Origin: G963666895 sp963666895
GTDB lineage: Bacteria > Desulfobacterota > Desulfovibrionia > Desulfovibrionales > Desulfovibrionaceae
Length of the DNA: 64,000 bases
Assembly (NCBI GenBank): GCA_963666895.2
Contig: CAXXNS010000012.1
Coordinates: 48,055 to 112,054, forward strand
Direction: 5' to 3'
In this document: in pieces, positions 28,524-36,857 of the stretch
How the letters are laid out: every line of letters begins with the position of its first letter
Position numbering within the stretch: position 1 is the stretch's first letter
The notes under the pieces: model-generated
The model's database searches: none
The model's input: the letters and a program-made list of their open reading frames with translations, nothing else
Told to the model about the DNA's origin: nothing
Program-made: the position numbers and the translations under genes

Positions 28524-28553
28524 CAATAAAAAACCGCGACCCCGAAGGGCCGC
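28524..28553 (-). terminator. terminator of the chemoreceptor gene
   Basis: On the minus strand CCGCGGCCC pairs with GGGTCGCGG (one mismatch) around a TTCG-type loop, followed by TTTTTTATTG. Confidence 0.85.
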
Positions 28554-28583
28554 GGCTCCTGTTTGATGGTTTTCGGCCGGGAA

Positions 28584-31331
28584 TCAGGCCTGCATGGACT
28601 CGATGAGCCGGTTGAGCTGCTGGGCCAGGCCGGCCAGGTCGGCCACGGCCTGGGCCGACTGGGCCATGCTTTCCGAGTTCTCGGCCGAGATGCGGTTGAT
28701 GGCCTCGGTGATCCGGGTCACCTCCTCGGAGGCCGCGGACTGCTCCTCGGCCGCCGTGGCGATGGCGCTGACCTGATCGGACGTGCTCTGGGCCAGGTCG
28801 TGGATGCCCTGAAGGACCTCGCCCGCGTTGGTGGCCAGCTCGGTACTCTTCGCCACCACCTCCACGGAACGGTCCGTGGCCGAGATGCTCCGCCGCGTGC
28901 CCTCCTGGATGGTGGAGATGGCGTTGCCCACCTCCTTGGTGGCCTGCATGGTCTTCTCGGCCAGCTTGCGCACCTCGTCGGCCACCACGGCGAAGCCGCG
29001 GCCCGCCTCTCCGGCCCGGGCGGCCTCGATGGCCGCGTTCAGGGCCAGCAGGTTGGTCTGGTCCGCGATGTCCGTGATGACGTTGAGGACCTGGCCGATG
29101 TCCTCGGCCTGGCCGCCCAACTCGGACATGGTGCTCTTGAGCTCGCGGGCCATCTCCTGGACGTGGGTGACGGCCTCCAGCACCTGGTTGACCACGTCCA
29201 CGCCCTCCTCGGCCCTGGCCCGGGTGTCGTCGGCGTTCTTGGCCGAGTCGGACGCGTTGCGGGCCACCTCCAGCACCGTGGCGTTCATCTCCTCCATGGA
29301 GGTCGCGGTCTGGGAGGCCTGGTCGCTCTGCTCCTTGGAGCCCCGGCTGGCCTGATCGATCTGCTCGGCCAGCTTGTCGGCCGCGGAGGACAGGTTGGAG
29401 GAGATGTCCGTGGCCTCCTCGGCCATGTTCAGCATCTTGCGCTGGCCCTGGACCACCTGGGTCTGGTCCACCACCACCTCCAGAGCGCCCACGGTCCGGC
29501 CTTCCCGGTCCTTGATGGGCGTGGCCACGTACCGAATCTCCAGGTCAGCGTCCTGCGGATGGGCGTCCGTCTCGGACTCGCCGCCGACGCCGCTCTTGAT
29601 GGCCTTGTCGCAGGCGCAGTTCGGGCTGTTGCAGTCCGAGGTCTTGAACAGGGCGTGGCAGTGGGTTCCCTCCAGCTTGGCCGTGCTCTCACCGCCGAGG
29701 TCGGCCCCGGCCTTGTTGATGAACTGCATCTCGAACTGCTGGTCCATGGTCAGGATGGGCAGGGGAATGGAGTCGATGAAGCCCACGAACACGTCGGAGA
29801 GCTGGTTGCCGTTGGCGATGAGCTCCGCGTACTCCCCGGATACCGCCTCGGGATCGCCCCGGTAGCGGAGCTTGCCCCGCATGACGGTGTCGGTCATCTG
29901 GCTGAACTCGTCGATGACCCCCTTGATGGTGGCCGGAATCTGCTGCACGGCCAGGGCCACCTGGCCCACCTCGTCGCGCTGGCGCACGGTCAGCTCCTTG
30001 CTCAGGTCGCCCTGGGCCACGGCCTTGGCGAAGACCATGACCTTGTTCAGGGGCTTGGTGATGCTCAGGGCGATGAGGAAGGCGACCACGGCGATGACCA
30101 CGGCCGCGCCGCCGCCCACGGTGAACACCGACCGGCCCAGCGCCTCGATGGGCAGGTCCACCTCGGCCTCGTCGATCTCGGCCATGAGGGCCCAGGTGTG
30201 CTCTCCCACCTGGACCGGAGCGTAGGCGGACAGCACCGGGTTGCCGTTGTAGTCGATGATGATCTTGGTGCCGGTCTCCCCGGCCAGGGCCTTGCGGGCC
30301 GCGTCGGTCTCGACCTTGCCCATCCCGGGATTCTTGAACGAGGCCACCACGGTATGGTTGACCGGGTCAAGATAGGAATCCGACCGCATGAGCAGGTCCG
30401 GACCGACCAAGTAGGACTCGCCGGTCTCGCCCAGGCCGTCCCGCTCGCTCATGATCACGTTGAGCGCGTCGATGGGCATCTGGAAGATGGCCACTCCGAT
30501 CTTGCGCCCGTCCTTGAAGATGGGCGAAGCGATGAAGCTGGCCGGGGCCTCGTAGGACGGCACGTACTTCTCATAGTCCACCAGGAAGACGGCCTCCCTG
30601 TTCCCGGCCTTGTTGGCCATCTGGAACACACGGCCGAAGTTGGTGTTCGCGTAGGGACCGTCGCTCAGAGAGGTGGAGTAGTCCAGCTCCTTGAACACGG
30701 AATACACGATGTCCCCGCTGTCGGGGTCCACCAGGAAGATGTCGTAGTAGCCGAACTTCTCCAGGTAGCTGCGGACCACGGGGTGCAACTCGGAATGCAG
30801 GTAGCTGTATTCGGAATCGTCGTCCGCCGCGTCCAGCATGTGCTTGGACCCCAGGGGATTCTCGTTGGCCCGGATGTAGTGGTACTGCAGGGCCAGGGAA
30901 TCGTCGTCCAGTTGCTTGAAGTACTGCTCGGCGTTGGGGTCCCTGCCCTCGTTTTGGGCCTTGAACTCCTCGCTGAACTCTTTGTCGTAGTAGGTCTTGA
31001 GCTTGGCGGCCATGTTCTCCACGTCGAACCGCGAGTACCCGTTCTGCTCCCGGAAGGCCCGGAAGGCCTGGGGCAGCTCGGACATGGCCTCGACCACCAT
31101 CCGGTTTTCGGAGAAGGTGAGAATCTGGTTCTCAATCTGTTTGAAATAACGCTCCACCGCGCTCTTCTTGATGGCGCGGATGGATTCCAACTGGGCATAG
31201 GACTTTTCAAGCAGCGCCTCGCTGGCGTGCTGACTTGCCCACCAGCCGACAAGGGACAACGGCGCCAATCCGATCAGCAGGAACAGGATGATCAGCTTGG
31301 GCTTCATCCGGATGTCTTTGAACGCGAACAA
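28584..31331 (-). CDS. methyl-accepting chemotaxis protein with dCache, HAMP and Cys-rich PAS
   Basis: A 915-residue receptor read from a TTG at 31331, chosen because AAAGGAGG lies six bases before it; the ATG at 31307 is the alternative. Membrane helices at about 13-30 and 403-424 enclose a large periplasmic dCache domain that should bind the signal. HAMP (about 425-480) and a cytoplasmic PAS domain (about 520-630) follow. The PAS region carries a cysteine cluster, CHALFKTSDCNSPNCACDKA. The C-terminal signalling hairpin has the conserved GRGFAVVADEVRKLAEKT tip. There is no C-terminal CheR pentapeptide. No sigma-28 promoter is visible upstream. It presumably feeds the CheA pathway that drives the flagella encoded further along. 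Confidence 0.93.
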   Translation of the reverse strand: MFAFKDIRMKPKLIILFLLIGLAPLSLVGWWASQHASEALLEKSYAQLESIRAIKKSAVERYFKQIENQILTFSENRMVVEAMSELPQAFRAFREQNGYSRFDVENMAAKLKTYYDKEFSEEFKAQNEGRDPNAEQYFKQLDDDSLALQYHYIRANENPLGSKHMLDAADDDSEYSYLHSELHPVVRSYLEKFGYYDIFLVDPDSGDIVYSVFKELDYSTSLSDGPYANTNFGRVFQMANKAGNREAVFLVDYEKYVPSYEAPASFIASPIFKDGRKIGVAIFQMPIDALNVIMSERDGLGETGESYLVGPDLLMRSDSYLDPVNHTVVASFKNPGMGKVETDAARKALAGETGTKIIIDYNGNPVLSAYAPVQVGEHTWALMAEIDEAEVDLPIEALGRSVFTVGGGAAVVIAVVAFLIALSITKPLNKVMVFAKAVAQGDLSKELTVRQRDEVGQVALAVQQIPATIKGVIDEFSQMTDTVMRGKLRYRGDPEAVSGEYAELIANGNQLSDVFVGFIDSIPLPILTMDQQFEMQFINKAGADLGGESTAKLEGTHCHALFKTSDCNSPNCACDKAIKSGVGGESETDAHPQDADLEIRYVATPIKDREGRTVGALEVVVDQTQVVQGQRKMLNMAEEATDISSNLSSAADKLAEQIDQASRGSKEQSDQASQTATSMEEMNATVLEVARNASDSAKNADDTRARAEEGVDVVNQVLEAVTHVQEMARELKSTMSELGGQAEDIGQVLNVITDIADQTNLLALNAAIEAARAGEAGRGFAVVADEVRKLAEKTMQATKEVGNAISTIQEGTRRSISATDRSVEVVAKSTELATNAGEVLQGIHDLAQSTSDQVSAIATAAEEQSAASEEVTRITEAINRISAENSESMAQSAQAVADLAGLAQQLNRLIESMQA

Positions 31332-31903
31332 CCTCCACCTCCTTTCCCCATGCAAGACGACCCACGGTATCCATGCATCCCTCCCTGCACCCCTCGCTTG
31401 CATTTCGGGACCACGCCTTACGAAATGGATGCAATAACTCCCCAGCGGCATCCGTAAGCATGACGCACAGGATTTCCTCAAGCCAAAATACAACTTTGCC
31501 CTACTATAATCAGTGAAATTCAATAATGTCCAGATAGCGCAGTTCCTGTTTGGAAGGAGCAATGCCATGCTTTTCCACGCAAATGACATGGAGAATCAGC
31601 AAGCGGCCCTAAAAAACCGGTCCGGACGATGTTTCTGTCGGCAGGAATACAAAAAATGGCAGCTGGCCAGTGTCAACAATGCTTTCTACACTTTTTTCAA
31701 ATAAAAAGGAGAATCGTGTCGAGTATTGTTTCTGCATGAATTTCTAATTCTCAATCTGAATTTGCACATTTGGTCGATGCCGAAGGCCGTTTCAACAAAT
31801 TGCCGCCCCGCGAACGGCAAAAGCAGGCCCTGATCCGGCCTTTTTCACCAAACATCGTCAGCAACGTCCCGACTATATTGAGTAGTCACTCGCTTCCAAC
31901 GGC
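31332..31903. other. AT-rich intergenic region upstream of the chemoreceptor
   Basis: About 570 bp without a supported gene and visibly richer in A/T than its surroundings. A 63-codon open frame (31513-31704, plus strand, GTG start) lacks a ribosome binding site and recognisable features. TATAAT at about 31504-31509 could be a -10 element but has no convincing -35. I see no sigma-28 or sigma-54 element here. The region probably contains the leader and promoter of the chemoreceptor gene. Confidence 0.4.
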
Positions 31904-31939
31904 AAAAAAAGACCCTGCTCCGTAATCGGAGCAGGGTCT
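31904..31939 (-). terminator. terminator of the histidine-rich protein gene
   Basis: AGACCCTGCTCCG (31910-31922) pairs perfectly with CGGAGCAGGGTCT (31927-31939); seven T residues follow on the minus strand. Confidence 0.92.
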
Positions 31940-31972
31940 GTCTTGGGCCGAAGGCTCCGGCCGACCCGAAGC

Positions 31973-32233
31973 CTAGTGCTCGTGGTCGTGGGCAGTCTTG
32001 TCGTGTCCGGGATGCTCGTGGTCGTGAGCACCGTGCTCGCCCGCATGCTCGTGGGTGTGCGCATCCCCGCCCGCATGGTCATGGGGATGCTTGTGCTCAT
32101 GCACGTGCCCGTGACTGTGGGCATGGGTGTGAGGATGGCTGTGCATGCCGATGCCCGGATGCTCGTGGGGATGCTCGTGGGAATGCTCGTGCTCGTGCTC
32201 ATGCTCGTGCTTGTGCTCATGGTCGCCCTTCAT
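31973..32233 (-). CDS. histidine-rich metal-binding protein
   Basis: An 86-residue protein made almost entirely of His, Glu, Asp, Gly, Ala and Pro, with HE dipeptide repeats such as HEHKHEHEHEHEHSHEHPHE near the N-terminus. More than a third of its residues are histidine and there is no cysteine. There is no signal peptide or membrane segment, so it is cytoplasmic. Such composition is known from nickel or zinc storage proteins and from His-rich tails of HypB or metal transporters; the metal is not readable from sequence. A strong ribosome binding site (AAGGAGGTG) and a strong terminator make it a genuine, probably well-expressed single gene. Confidence 0.85.
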   Translation of the reverse strand: MKGDHEHKHEHEHEHEHSHEHPHEHPGIGMHSHPHTHAHSHGHVHEHKHPHDHAGGDAHTHEHAGEHGAHDHEHPGHDKTAHDHEH

Positions 32234-32254
32234 GTCGACACCTCCTTCTATTTA

Positions 32255-32268
32255 AGAAATGCATTTCT
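32255..32268. promoter_or_regulatory. perfect 14-bp palindrome ahead of the His-rich gene
   Basis: AGAAATGCATTTCT lies 21 bp before the ATG, where it would overlap the transcription start or early leader. A second dyad, CATGCT-AAAA-AGCATG, is at 32367-32382. Either could be the operator of a metal-responsive repressor; neither matches a consensus I can name. Confidence 0.4.
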
Positions 32269-32442
32269 GCTTTGTCGATCGCCTATTCCACGCCTACAAA
32301 ATAAGACATGGCCATGCCTTTGAATAGTCCGCACCAAACAAATTATTACGAATACGACCTACGATGCATGCTAAAAAGCATGACACGCGGTTCGCAACTA
32401 TTCCGCAAGTGTAATATTAAGAGGAAAATAAAGCGGCGCCGG

Positions 32443-32964
32443 TCATTCCCCGGGCTCCATCTCCCGGCGTATGCGCTCCATCCATTCCGGCAGGACCGCA
32501 TCGTCCACCTTGAAGTAGCCGGGGTTGTAGGGCTTGATGTCCAGGACCGGCGAGCCGTCCACGGCCTCCAGCCCCTGCACGCGCAACAGCCCGCCGTCCC
32601 GGGACAGCAGCCGGGCCGCGGTGACCAGGATGGGGTTGGGCCGGGCCGGGCTGCAGGTGGCGAAAATGCCCAGCTTGGGGAATTCCTTGCGCCCCATGGG
32701 ATGGATCTTCTGGAGCTCCCGGCGTTCCTGGGGCACGAGATGGGGCCAGTAGAGCACCAGGATGTGCGAAAACCCCTCCACTCCGTCCAGCAGCGGCACA
32801 AAGGCCTCGTCCACCAGGATTTCGCTGACCAGGGTCTTGATCCGTTGGTGCTCCTCGCGGGCGTCGCCGAGCCGCTGGTCCAGGGTGATGCCGTCGTTGT
32901 CGGCCCGCAGCATCGGCTTCTTCACTTCGCTCCGCACCACGCCCACAGGTCGCAACTCGATCAT
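32443..32964 (-). CDS. trmO: tRNA (N6-threonylcarbamoyladenosine-A37) methyltransferase TrmO
   Basis: A 173-residue protein of the VirR/UPF0066 family. The start at 32964 follows GAGGTGG. The N-terminus MIELRPVGVVRSEVKKP, the core GFSHILVLYWPH, the IFATCSPARPNPI motif with the conserved RPNP, and LDIKPYNP near the C-terminus match TrmO. The enzyme uses S-adenosylmethionine to methylate t6A37 of threonine tRNAs. In this family the gene often sits near metal-related genes, as it does here beside the His-rich gene, but no functional link is proven. Confidence 0.9.
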   Translation of the reverse strand: MIELRPVGVVRSEVKKPMLRADNDGITLDQRLGDAREEHQRIKTLVSEILVDEAFVPLLDGVEGFSHILVLYWPHLVPQERRELQKIHPMGRKEFPKLGIFATCSPARPNPILVTAARLLSRDGGLLRVQGLEAVDGSPVLDIKPYNPGYFKVDDAVLPEWMERIRREMEPGE

Positions 32965-33035
32965 CACACCACCTCGCGGTTGGGGTTTCGGTCGGGCCCG
33001 CACCATGCCCCGGGAAAACAGGGATGAAAAGGCCG

Positions 33036-34919
33036 TTATTGCGTCCGGCGGTTCATCACGCGACCGAGCACTTCCACCATGTGCTTCACGTCCACCGGCT
33101 TGGCCAGGTACTCGTCCATGCCCGCGGCCAGGAACCGCTCCCGGTCCCCGTCCATGGCGTAGGCGGTCAGGGCCACCACCGGGATGGACTTGTTGGCCTC
33201 GCCCGCCTCGCCCCGGCGGATGGCGTCGGTGGTCTCCACCCCGTCCATATCCGACATCTGGACGTCCATGAGCACCAGGTCGAAGTCCCCGTCCCGCAGG
33301 GCCTCCAGGGCCAGCCGGCCGCTCTCCACCGCCGTCACCGAGCAGCCCGCCTTCTCCAGGTAGCGCTGGGCGGCCAAACGGTTGAACCGATCGTCGTCGG
33401 CCAGCAAGACCTTGAGGGCCGTGACCGTCGGTTCCGGCGCGGCCTCCTCCTCCCCGGGCCACTGGGGAGGCGCCTCGGCGAACGCCAGCGGCAGGGACAC
33501 GTACACCGTGGTGCCCACGCCCTCCTCGCTGTCCACGGACATGGCGCCGTTCATGAGCGTGACCAGCTTGCGGCAGATGGACAGGCCCAGCCCGGCGCCC
33601 TGGTACTGGCGCGAATACCCGCCGCTGGCCTGGGTGAAGGAGTCGAAGAGCAGGCCCACCTTGTCGTCCGGGATGCCGATGCCCGTGTCGGACACGGTGA
33701 AGAGAATCCTGTACGGACCGTCCTTCCGGCCGGGCAGGAGGCAGGCCTCCAGGGCCACCTCGCCCTGCTCCGTGAACTTGAAGGCGTTGCCCACCAAATT
33801 GATGAGCACCTGCTGCACCCGGGCCGGGTCCCCGGTCAGCCATTGCGGTATCCCGGGGTCCACGCGGCACTGGGAGGCCACGCCCGACTGCCGTGACAGG
33901 GGCTCGAACAACTCGCACACCTGGCGCACGGACTCGCCCAGGTCAAAGGTCGTGTCGTGGATGACCAGCTTGCCCGCCTCCACCCGGGAGATGTCCAGGA
34001 TGTCGGAGAGCAGGCCCGTCAGCCGCTTGGACGACTGCAGGGCCCACCGCGCGTACTCGTCCTGCTCCGGGTTCAGGGGGGTGGTCTGCAAAAGCTTGAG
34101 CATGCCGATGACCCCGTTGAGCGGGGTGCGGATCTCATGGCTCATGTTGGCCAGAAACTCGGACTTGGCCTTGCTGGCCGCCTCGGCCTGCTCCTTGGCC
34201 GCCTTGAGCCCGGCCACCGCCTTCTCGATCCGTTCCAGCAGCGCATTGGCGCTCCGGGCCAGGGACCCGATCTCGTCGTTCTCGTGCCCGGCAGGCGCCG
34301 TGACCGAGGACGAGCCAGGATCGTCGGGGTCGATGCGGGACAGGGCCCGTTCCACCCGGACCAGGGGCCGGGTCAGGATCAGGTAGAAGACCAGGGACAG
34401 CGCCCCGCCCAGGAACACGAACAGGGCCAGGGCGCCGAGGAGCTCGGAAATGACCAGGGAGCGCAGGTCGCGGGACACGGGCTCGTCGTTCATCTCGATC
34501 TTGAGCCGGCCCACCTCCAGGCCGTGGGCCAGAAGCGGCACCTCATACCGGGCCCGCCAACTGGAACCGAAGAGGTCGACCCAGAAGGACGGCGCGTGGA
34601 TTTCGGTGGGATGGTGCTCGAACAGCACGGTGCCGAAATCGTCCACCACGGCCACGGAACGGACGTAGGAGGAACCCACCAGTCCGGCCACGGCCCGTTG
34701 GGCCAGCCCCGGGTCCACGGCGTAGGCGGCCTGACCGGCCGGCTCCACCAGGGCCTCGATGAGCCGGTCCGTGTTGGCGTTGATCTCGGCGATCTTGCTG
34801 TCCTGGAGGTACGCGATGCGGACCACGCCCACCAGGAGGCTGATGGCCAGCCCCACCAGGGCCACGTTGCGGGTCAGGACCACGTTGAGCTTGCGTTGGC
34901 GAATCATGCCTTGCGTCAC
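33036..34919 (-). CDS. hybrid sensor histidine kinase with HAMP and receiver
   Basis: A 627-residue membrane kinase. Helices at about 17-38 and 160-182 bracket a small periplasmic sensor domain; HAMP follows (about 183-235). HisKA has H261 in NMSHEIRTPLNG, the ATPase has DTGIGIPD and GAGLGLSIC, and the receiver has D552 in LMDVQMS. The GTG start at 34919 overlaps the TGA of the upstream solute-binding protein by 4 bp, so the two are translationally coupled. The binding protein probably presents the signal to this kinase. Confidence 0.92.
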   Translation of the reverse strand: MTQGMIRQRKLNVVLTRNVALVGLAISLLVGVVRIAYLQDSKIAEINANTDRLIEALVEPAGQAAYAVDPGLAQRAVAGLVGSSYVRSVAVVDDFGTVLFEHHPTEIHAPSFWVDLFGSSWRARYEVPLLAHGLEVGRLKIEMNDEPVSRDLRSLVISELLGALALFVFLGGALSLVFYLILTRPLVRVERALSRIDPDDPGSSSVTAPAGHENDEIGSLARSANALLERIEKAVAGLKAAKEQAEAASKAKSEFLANMSHEIRTPLNGVIGMLKLLQTTPLNPEQDEYARWALQSSKRLTGLLSDILDISRVEAGKLVIHDTTFDLGESVRQVCELFEPLSRQSGVASQCRVDPGIPQWLTGDPARVQQVLINLVGNAFKFTEQGEVALEACLLPGRKDGPYRILFTVSDTGIGIPDDKVGLLFDSFTQASGGYSRQYQGAGLGLSICRKLVTLMNGAMSVDSEEGVGTTVYVSLPLAFAEAPPQWPGEEEAAPEPTVTALKVLLADDDRFNRLAAQRYLEKAGCSVTAVESGRLALEALRDGDFDLVLMDVQMSDMDGVETTDAIRRGEAGEANKSIPVVALTAYAMDGDRERFLAAGMDEYLAKPVDVKHMVEVLGRVMNRRTQ

Positions 34920-35707
34920 CGCCCGCCCAGGATGGCGTCCAGGGTCCCGTCACGGCGCATGTCCGCCAGCACCTGGTTGATCTCGCCCACCCGATCCGCC
35001 AGCCACGACTTGCGCGACACGGCCATGTACCAATAATAGGAGGACACCGGCTTACGGGCGGCCCGGATGCGGGCGGCCCAGTCAGGGTGCGCGGCGAACA
35101 TGGGACCGACCATGGTCTCGTCCTCCAGGATCAAATCCACCCGCCCGGCCAACAGAAGACGCATGTTGTCCTCGATGTCCTGGGAACGGGTGACGCGGAT
35201 TCCCTGTTCGTCGATGGCCTGCAGGAACCCCTCGTCATAGATGTATCCGTTGATCAGGCCGATGGACCTGCCCTTGAGGTCGGAGAAGTCCCCCCAGGAA
35301 AAGTCGCCCAGCCGGTCCGGCAGGTAGTAGAAAAGCTCCCGGTTCTCCACCACGGGGTCGGTAAAGACCAGGTAGGCCTCCCGTTCCGCGTTCTTCATCA
35401 GCAGGGGCAGGCCGTCCACCTGGCCGAACTCCGCGGACTTGAGGGCCCGGGCCCAGGGCATCATCTGAAGCTCGAACTCCAGGCCCATGCGGCCGAAGAC
35501 CTCGGCCATCAGGTCGTGGGAGATGCCGCCCTGGGAAAGCCCACCCAGATCCCCCAGGTTGTAGGGAGGCAGGGGCTCGTCCGCGAACACCACCTTGGTG
35601 CCCTGCTCGCCCGCCAGGCAAGGCCCGGCTCCGGCCAGGCTCCAGAGCGCCACGGCCAGGGCCGTCGCGGCCAGGATCGGCAACCAGCGCATGCGTGTCG
35701 TCATCAT
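34916..35707 (-). CDS. family 3 periplasmic solute-binding protein coupled to a kinase
   Basis: A 263-residue exported protein; signal peptide about 1-32 ending CLA. The mature part reads as an SBP_bac_3 fold: VVFADEPLPPYNL at the start, GGISHDLMAEVFGRMGLEF, then AFLVFTDPV-like AYLVFTDPVVENRELFYY, and GRVDLILEDETMVG. Family members bind polar amino acids or other small solutes. There is no transporter gene beside it; instead it overlaps a hybrid kinase gene by 4 bp. The operon therefore looks like a two-component sensor with a soluble ligand-capture subunit. GAGGG precedes the ATG. Confidence 0.88.
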   Translation of the reverse strand: MMTTRMRWLPILAATALAVALWSLAGAGPCLAGEQGTKVVFADEPLPPYNLGDLGGLSQGGISHDLMAEVFGRMGLEFELQMMPWARALKSAEFGQVDGLPLLMKNAEREAYLVFTDPVVENRELFYYLPDRLGDFSWGDFSDLKGRSIGLINGYIYDEGFLQAIDEQGIRVTRSQDIEDNMRLLLAGRVDLILEDETMVGPMFAAHPDWAARIRAARKPVSSYYWYMAVSRKSWLADRVGEINQVLADMRRDGTLDAILGGR

Positions 35708-35828
35708 GGATTCCCTCGCTTCCCCACGCCACCCACAGGACCTTCCCCAGGTCATAACACATAGGATGGCATAATGCGCAGGAATTGTGAAGGAGGGAGC
35801 GCCGGAGCGCCCGGGAATCCGGAAGGCG

Positions 35829-36569
35829 TCAGGAGGCGGCCGGCTGCTCCTTTTGGCAGTACTTGAGGAACTTCTGCGCCTCCACGAAACCGGGGGCCAG
35901 GGCCAGCGCCTTGCGCAGGTTGATGGTGCACTGGTCCAGGTCGCCCATTTCGTAGAAGGACCGGGCCATGTTGAAGTAGACGTTCTCGTCCGAATCGATG
36001 ATCTCAAGTGATTTCTGGTAGTAGCGGATGGAATCGTCGTAATGGCCGTGCTTGCGCAGGTTGATGCCGAAGCTGTTGAACTTGACGCGGTTCTCCTCGT
36101 GGAAGGCCTCGTCGATGGACAGGAGGCGGTCCAGCACCTCCTTGAGTTTGGCCACGTCGTCCTTCTGGGTATAGACCTCGCCCAGCCCGAAGTTGGCGTC
36201 CACGTTGAGGTCGTCGATCATCAGGGCCTTGACGAACTGCCGCTCCGCCTCGTCCAGGTCCCCGGCGGCCAGGGCCTCCTCGCCGCTCTTGAGCTTTTTG
36301 GCCAGGGTCTTGAGGGCCGGAACCGTATGGGTGGCGTAGTAGCCGGGTTCGGGCGAATATTGGCGGAGGAAGTCCACCCCGTCCAGGGTGCTGCGTATCC
36401 CGGAGGGCACGTGCTGGGCGTTGAGGGGCTGAATCTCGAAGCTTTCCGCGGAAAGCTGGCGCACGTACCAATAGGTGAGCGCGTCGCGCGTTTTCTGCGT
36501 ACTGCCCTCGCCGATTTTGGTTTCCAACAGTTGAGAATAGATACCCAGAATAGCCGGATATTCGCTCAT
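35829..36569 (-). CDS. TPR repeat protein, function unknown
   Basis: A 246-residue soluble protein. The first 95 residues have no recognised motif (IYSQLLETKIGEG, RDALTYWYVRQLSAESFEI). From about residue 95 on there are tetratricopeptide repeats: SGEEALAAGDLDEAERQFVKAL, then GINLRKHGHYDDSIRYYQKSL, then MARSFYEMGDLDQCTINLRKAL. The repeats form a binding surface for partner proteins. It appears to be a lineage-typical Desulfovibrio protein. A large dyad sits 40 bp upstream of its start. Confidence 0.75.
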   Translation of the reverse strand: MSEYPAILGIYSQLLETKIGEGSTQKTRDALTYWYVRQLSAESFEIQPLNAQHVPSGIRSTLDGVDFLRQYSPEPGYYATHTVPALKTLAKKLKSGEEALAAGDLDEAERQFVKALMIDDLNVDANFGLGEVYTQKDDVAKLKEVLDRLLSIDEAFHEENRVKFNSFGINLRKHGHYDDSIRYYQKSLEIIDSDENVYFNMARSFYEMGDLDQCTINLRKALALAPGFVEAQKFLKYCQKEQPAAS

Positions 36570-36608
36570 GCATCCCCCAATGCCCGAAAAACCCTGGTCC
36601 GCGCTTCA

Positions 36609-36659
36609 GAACGCAACGTTGCCCGCCACGGAATTTCCGTAACGGGCATCACGGCGTTC
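36609..36659. promoter_or_regulatory. 51-bp three-tier dyad upstream of the TPR gene
   Basis: Centred exactly on base 36634: ACGGAA-T-TTCCGT, flanked at equal distance by GCCCG and CGGGC, and again by GAACGC and GCGTTC. It starts 40 bp before the TPR gene. It could be an operator for an oligomeric regulator or a leader hairpin. The rest of the 288-bp gap up to the next kinase gene also holds CGAAC-C-GTTCG at 36681-36691 but no gene. Confidence 0.5.
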
Positions 36660-36857
36660 CACCGTTGTTTCGGCCGTTCACGAACCGTTCGCAACAGACA
36701 GCCCCCCACACACCCAATGTCATGGTCAATGCGAAATTAAGTCGACGGGGATATAATTAGCCTTATTTCAAGTCCGCTGTCCAGAAAAACAGGGAGGAAC
36801 CGGCTCTAGCAACACTAAGAAAATGCGAAACAACGGCCGCAACTTCAGAGGGGTCGC

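Noticed and set aside
31513..31704. 63-codon open frame on the plus strand in the AT-rich gap before the chemoreceptor
   Set aside because: GTG start without a ribosome binding site, no motif, and composition expected of AT-rich noncoding DNA.
31973..32233. Reading the His-rich stretch on the plus strand as a Val/Leu/Met-rich membrane peptide
   Set aside because: The minus strand has the strong ribosome binding site, terminator and a coherent composition; the plus frame is its shadow.
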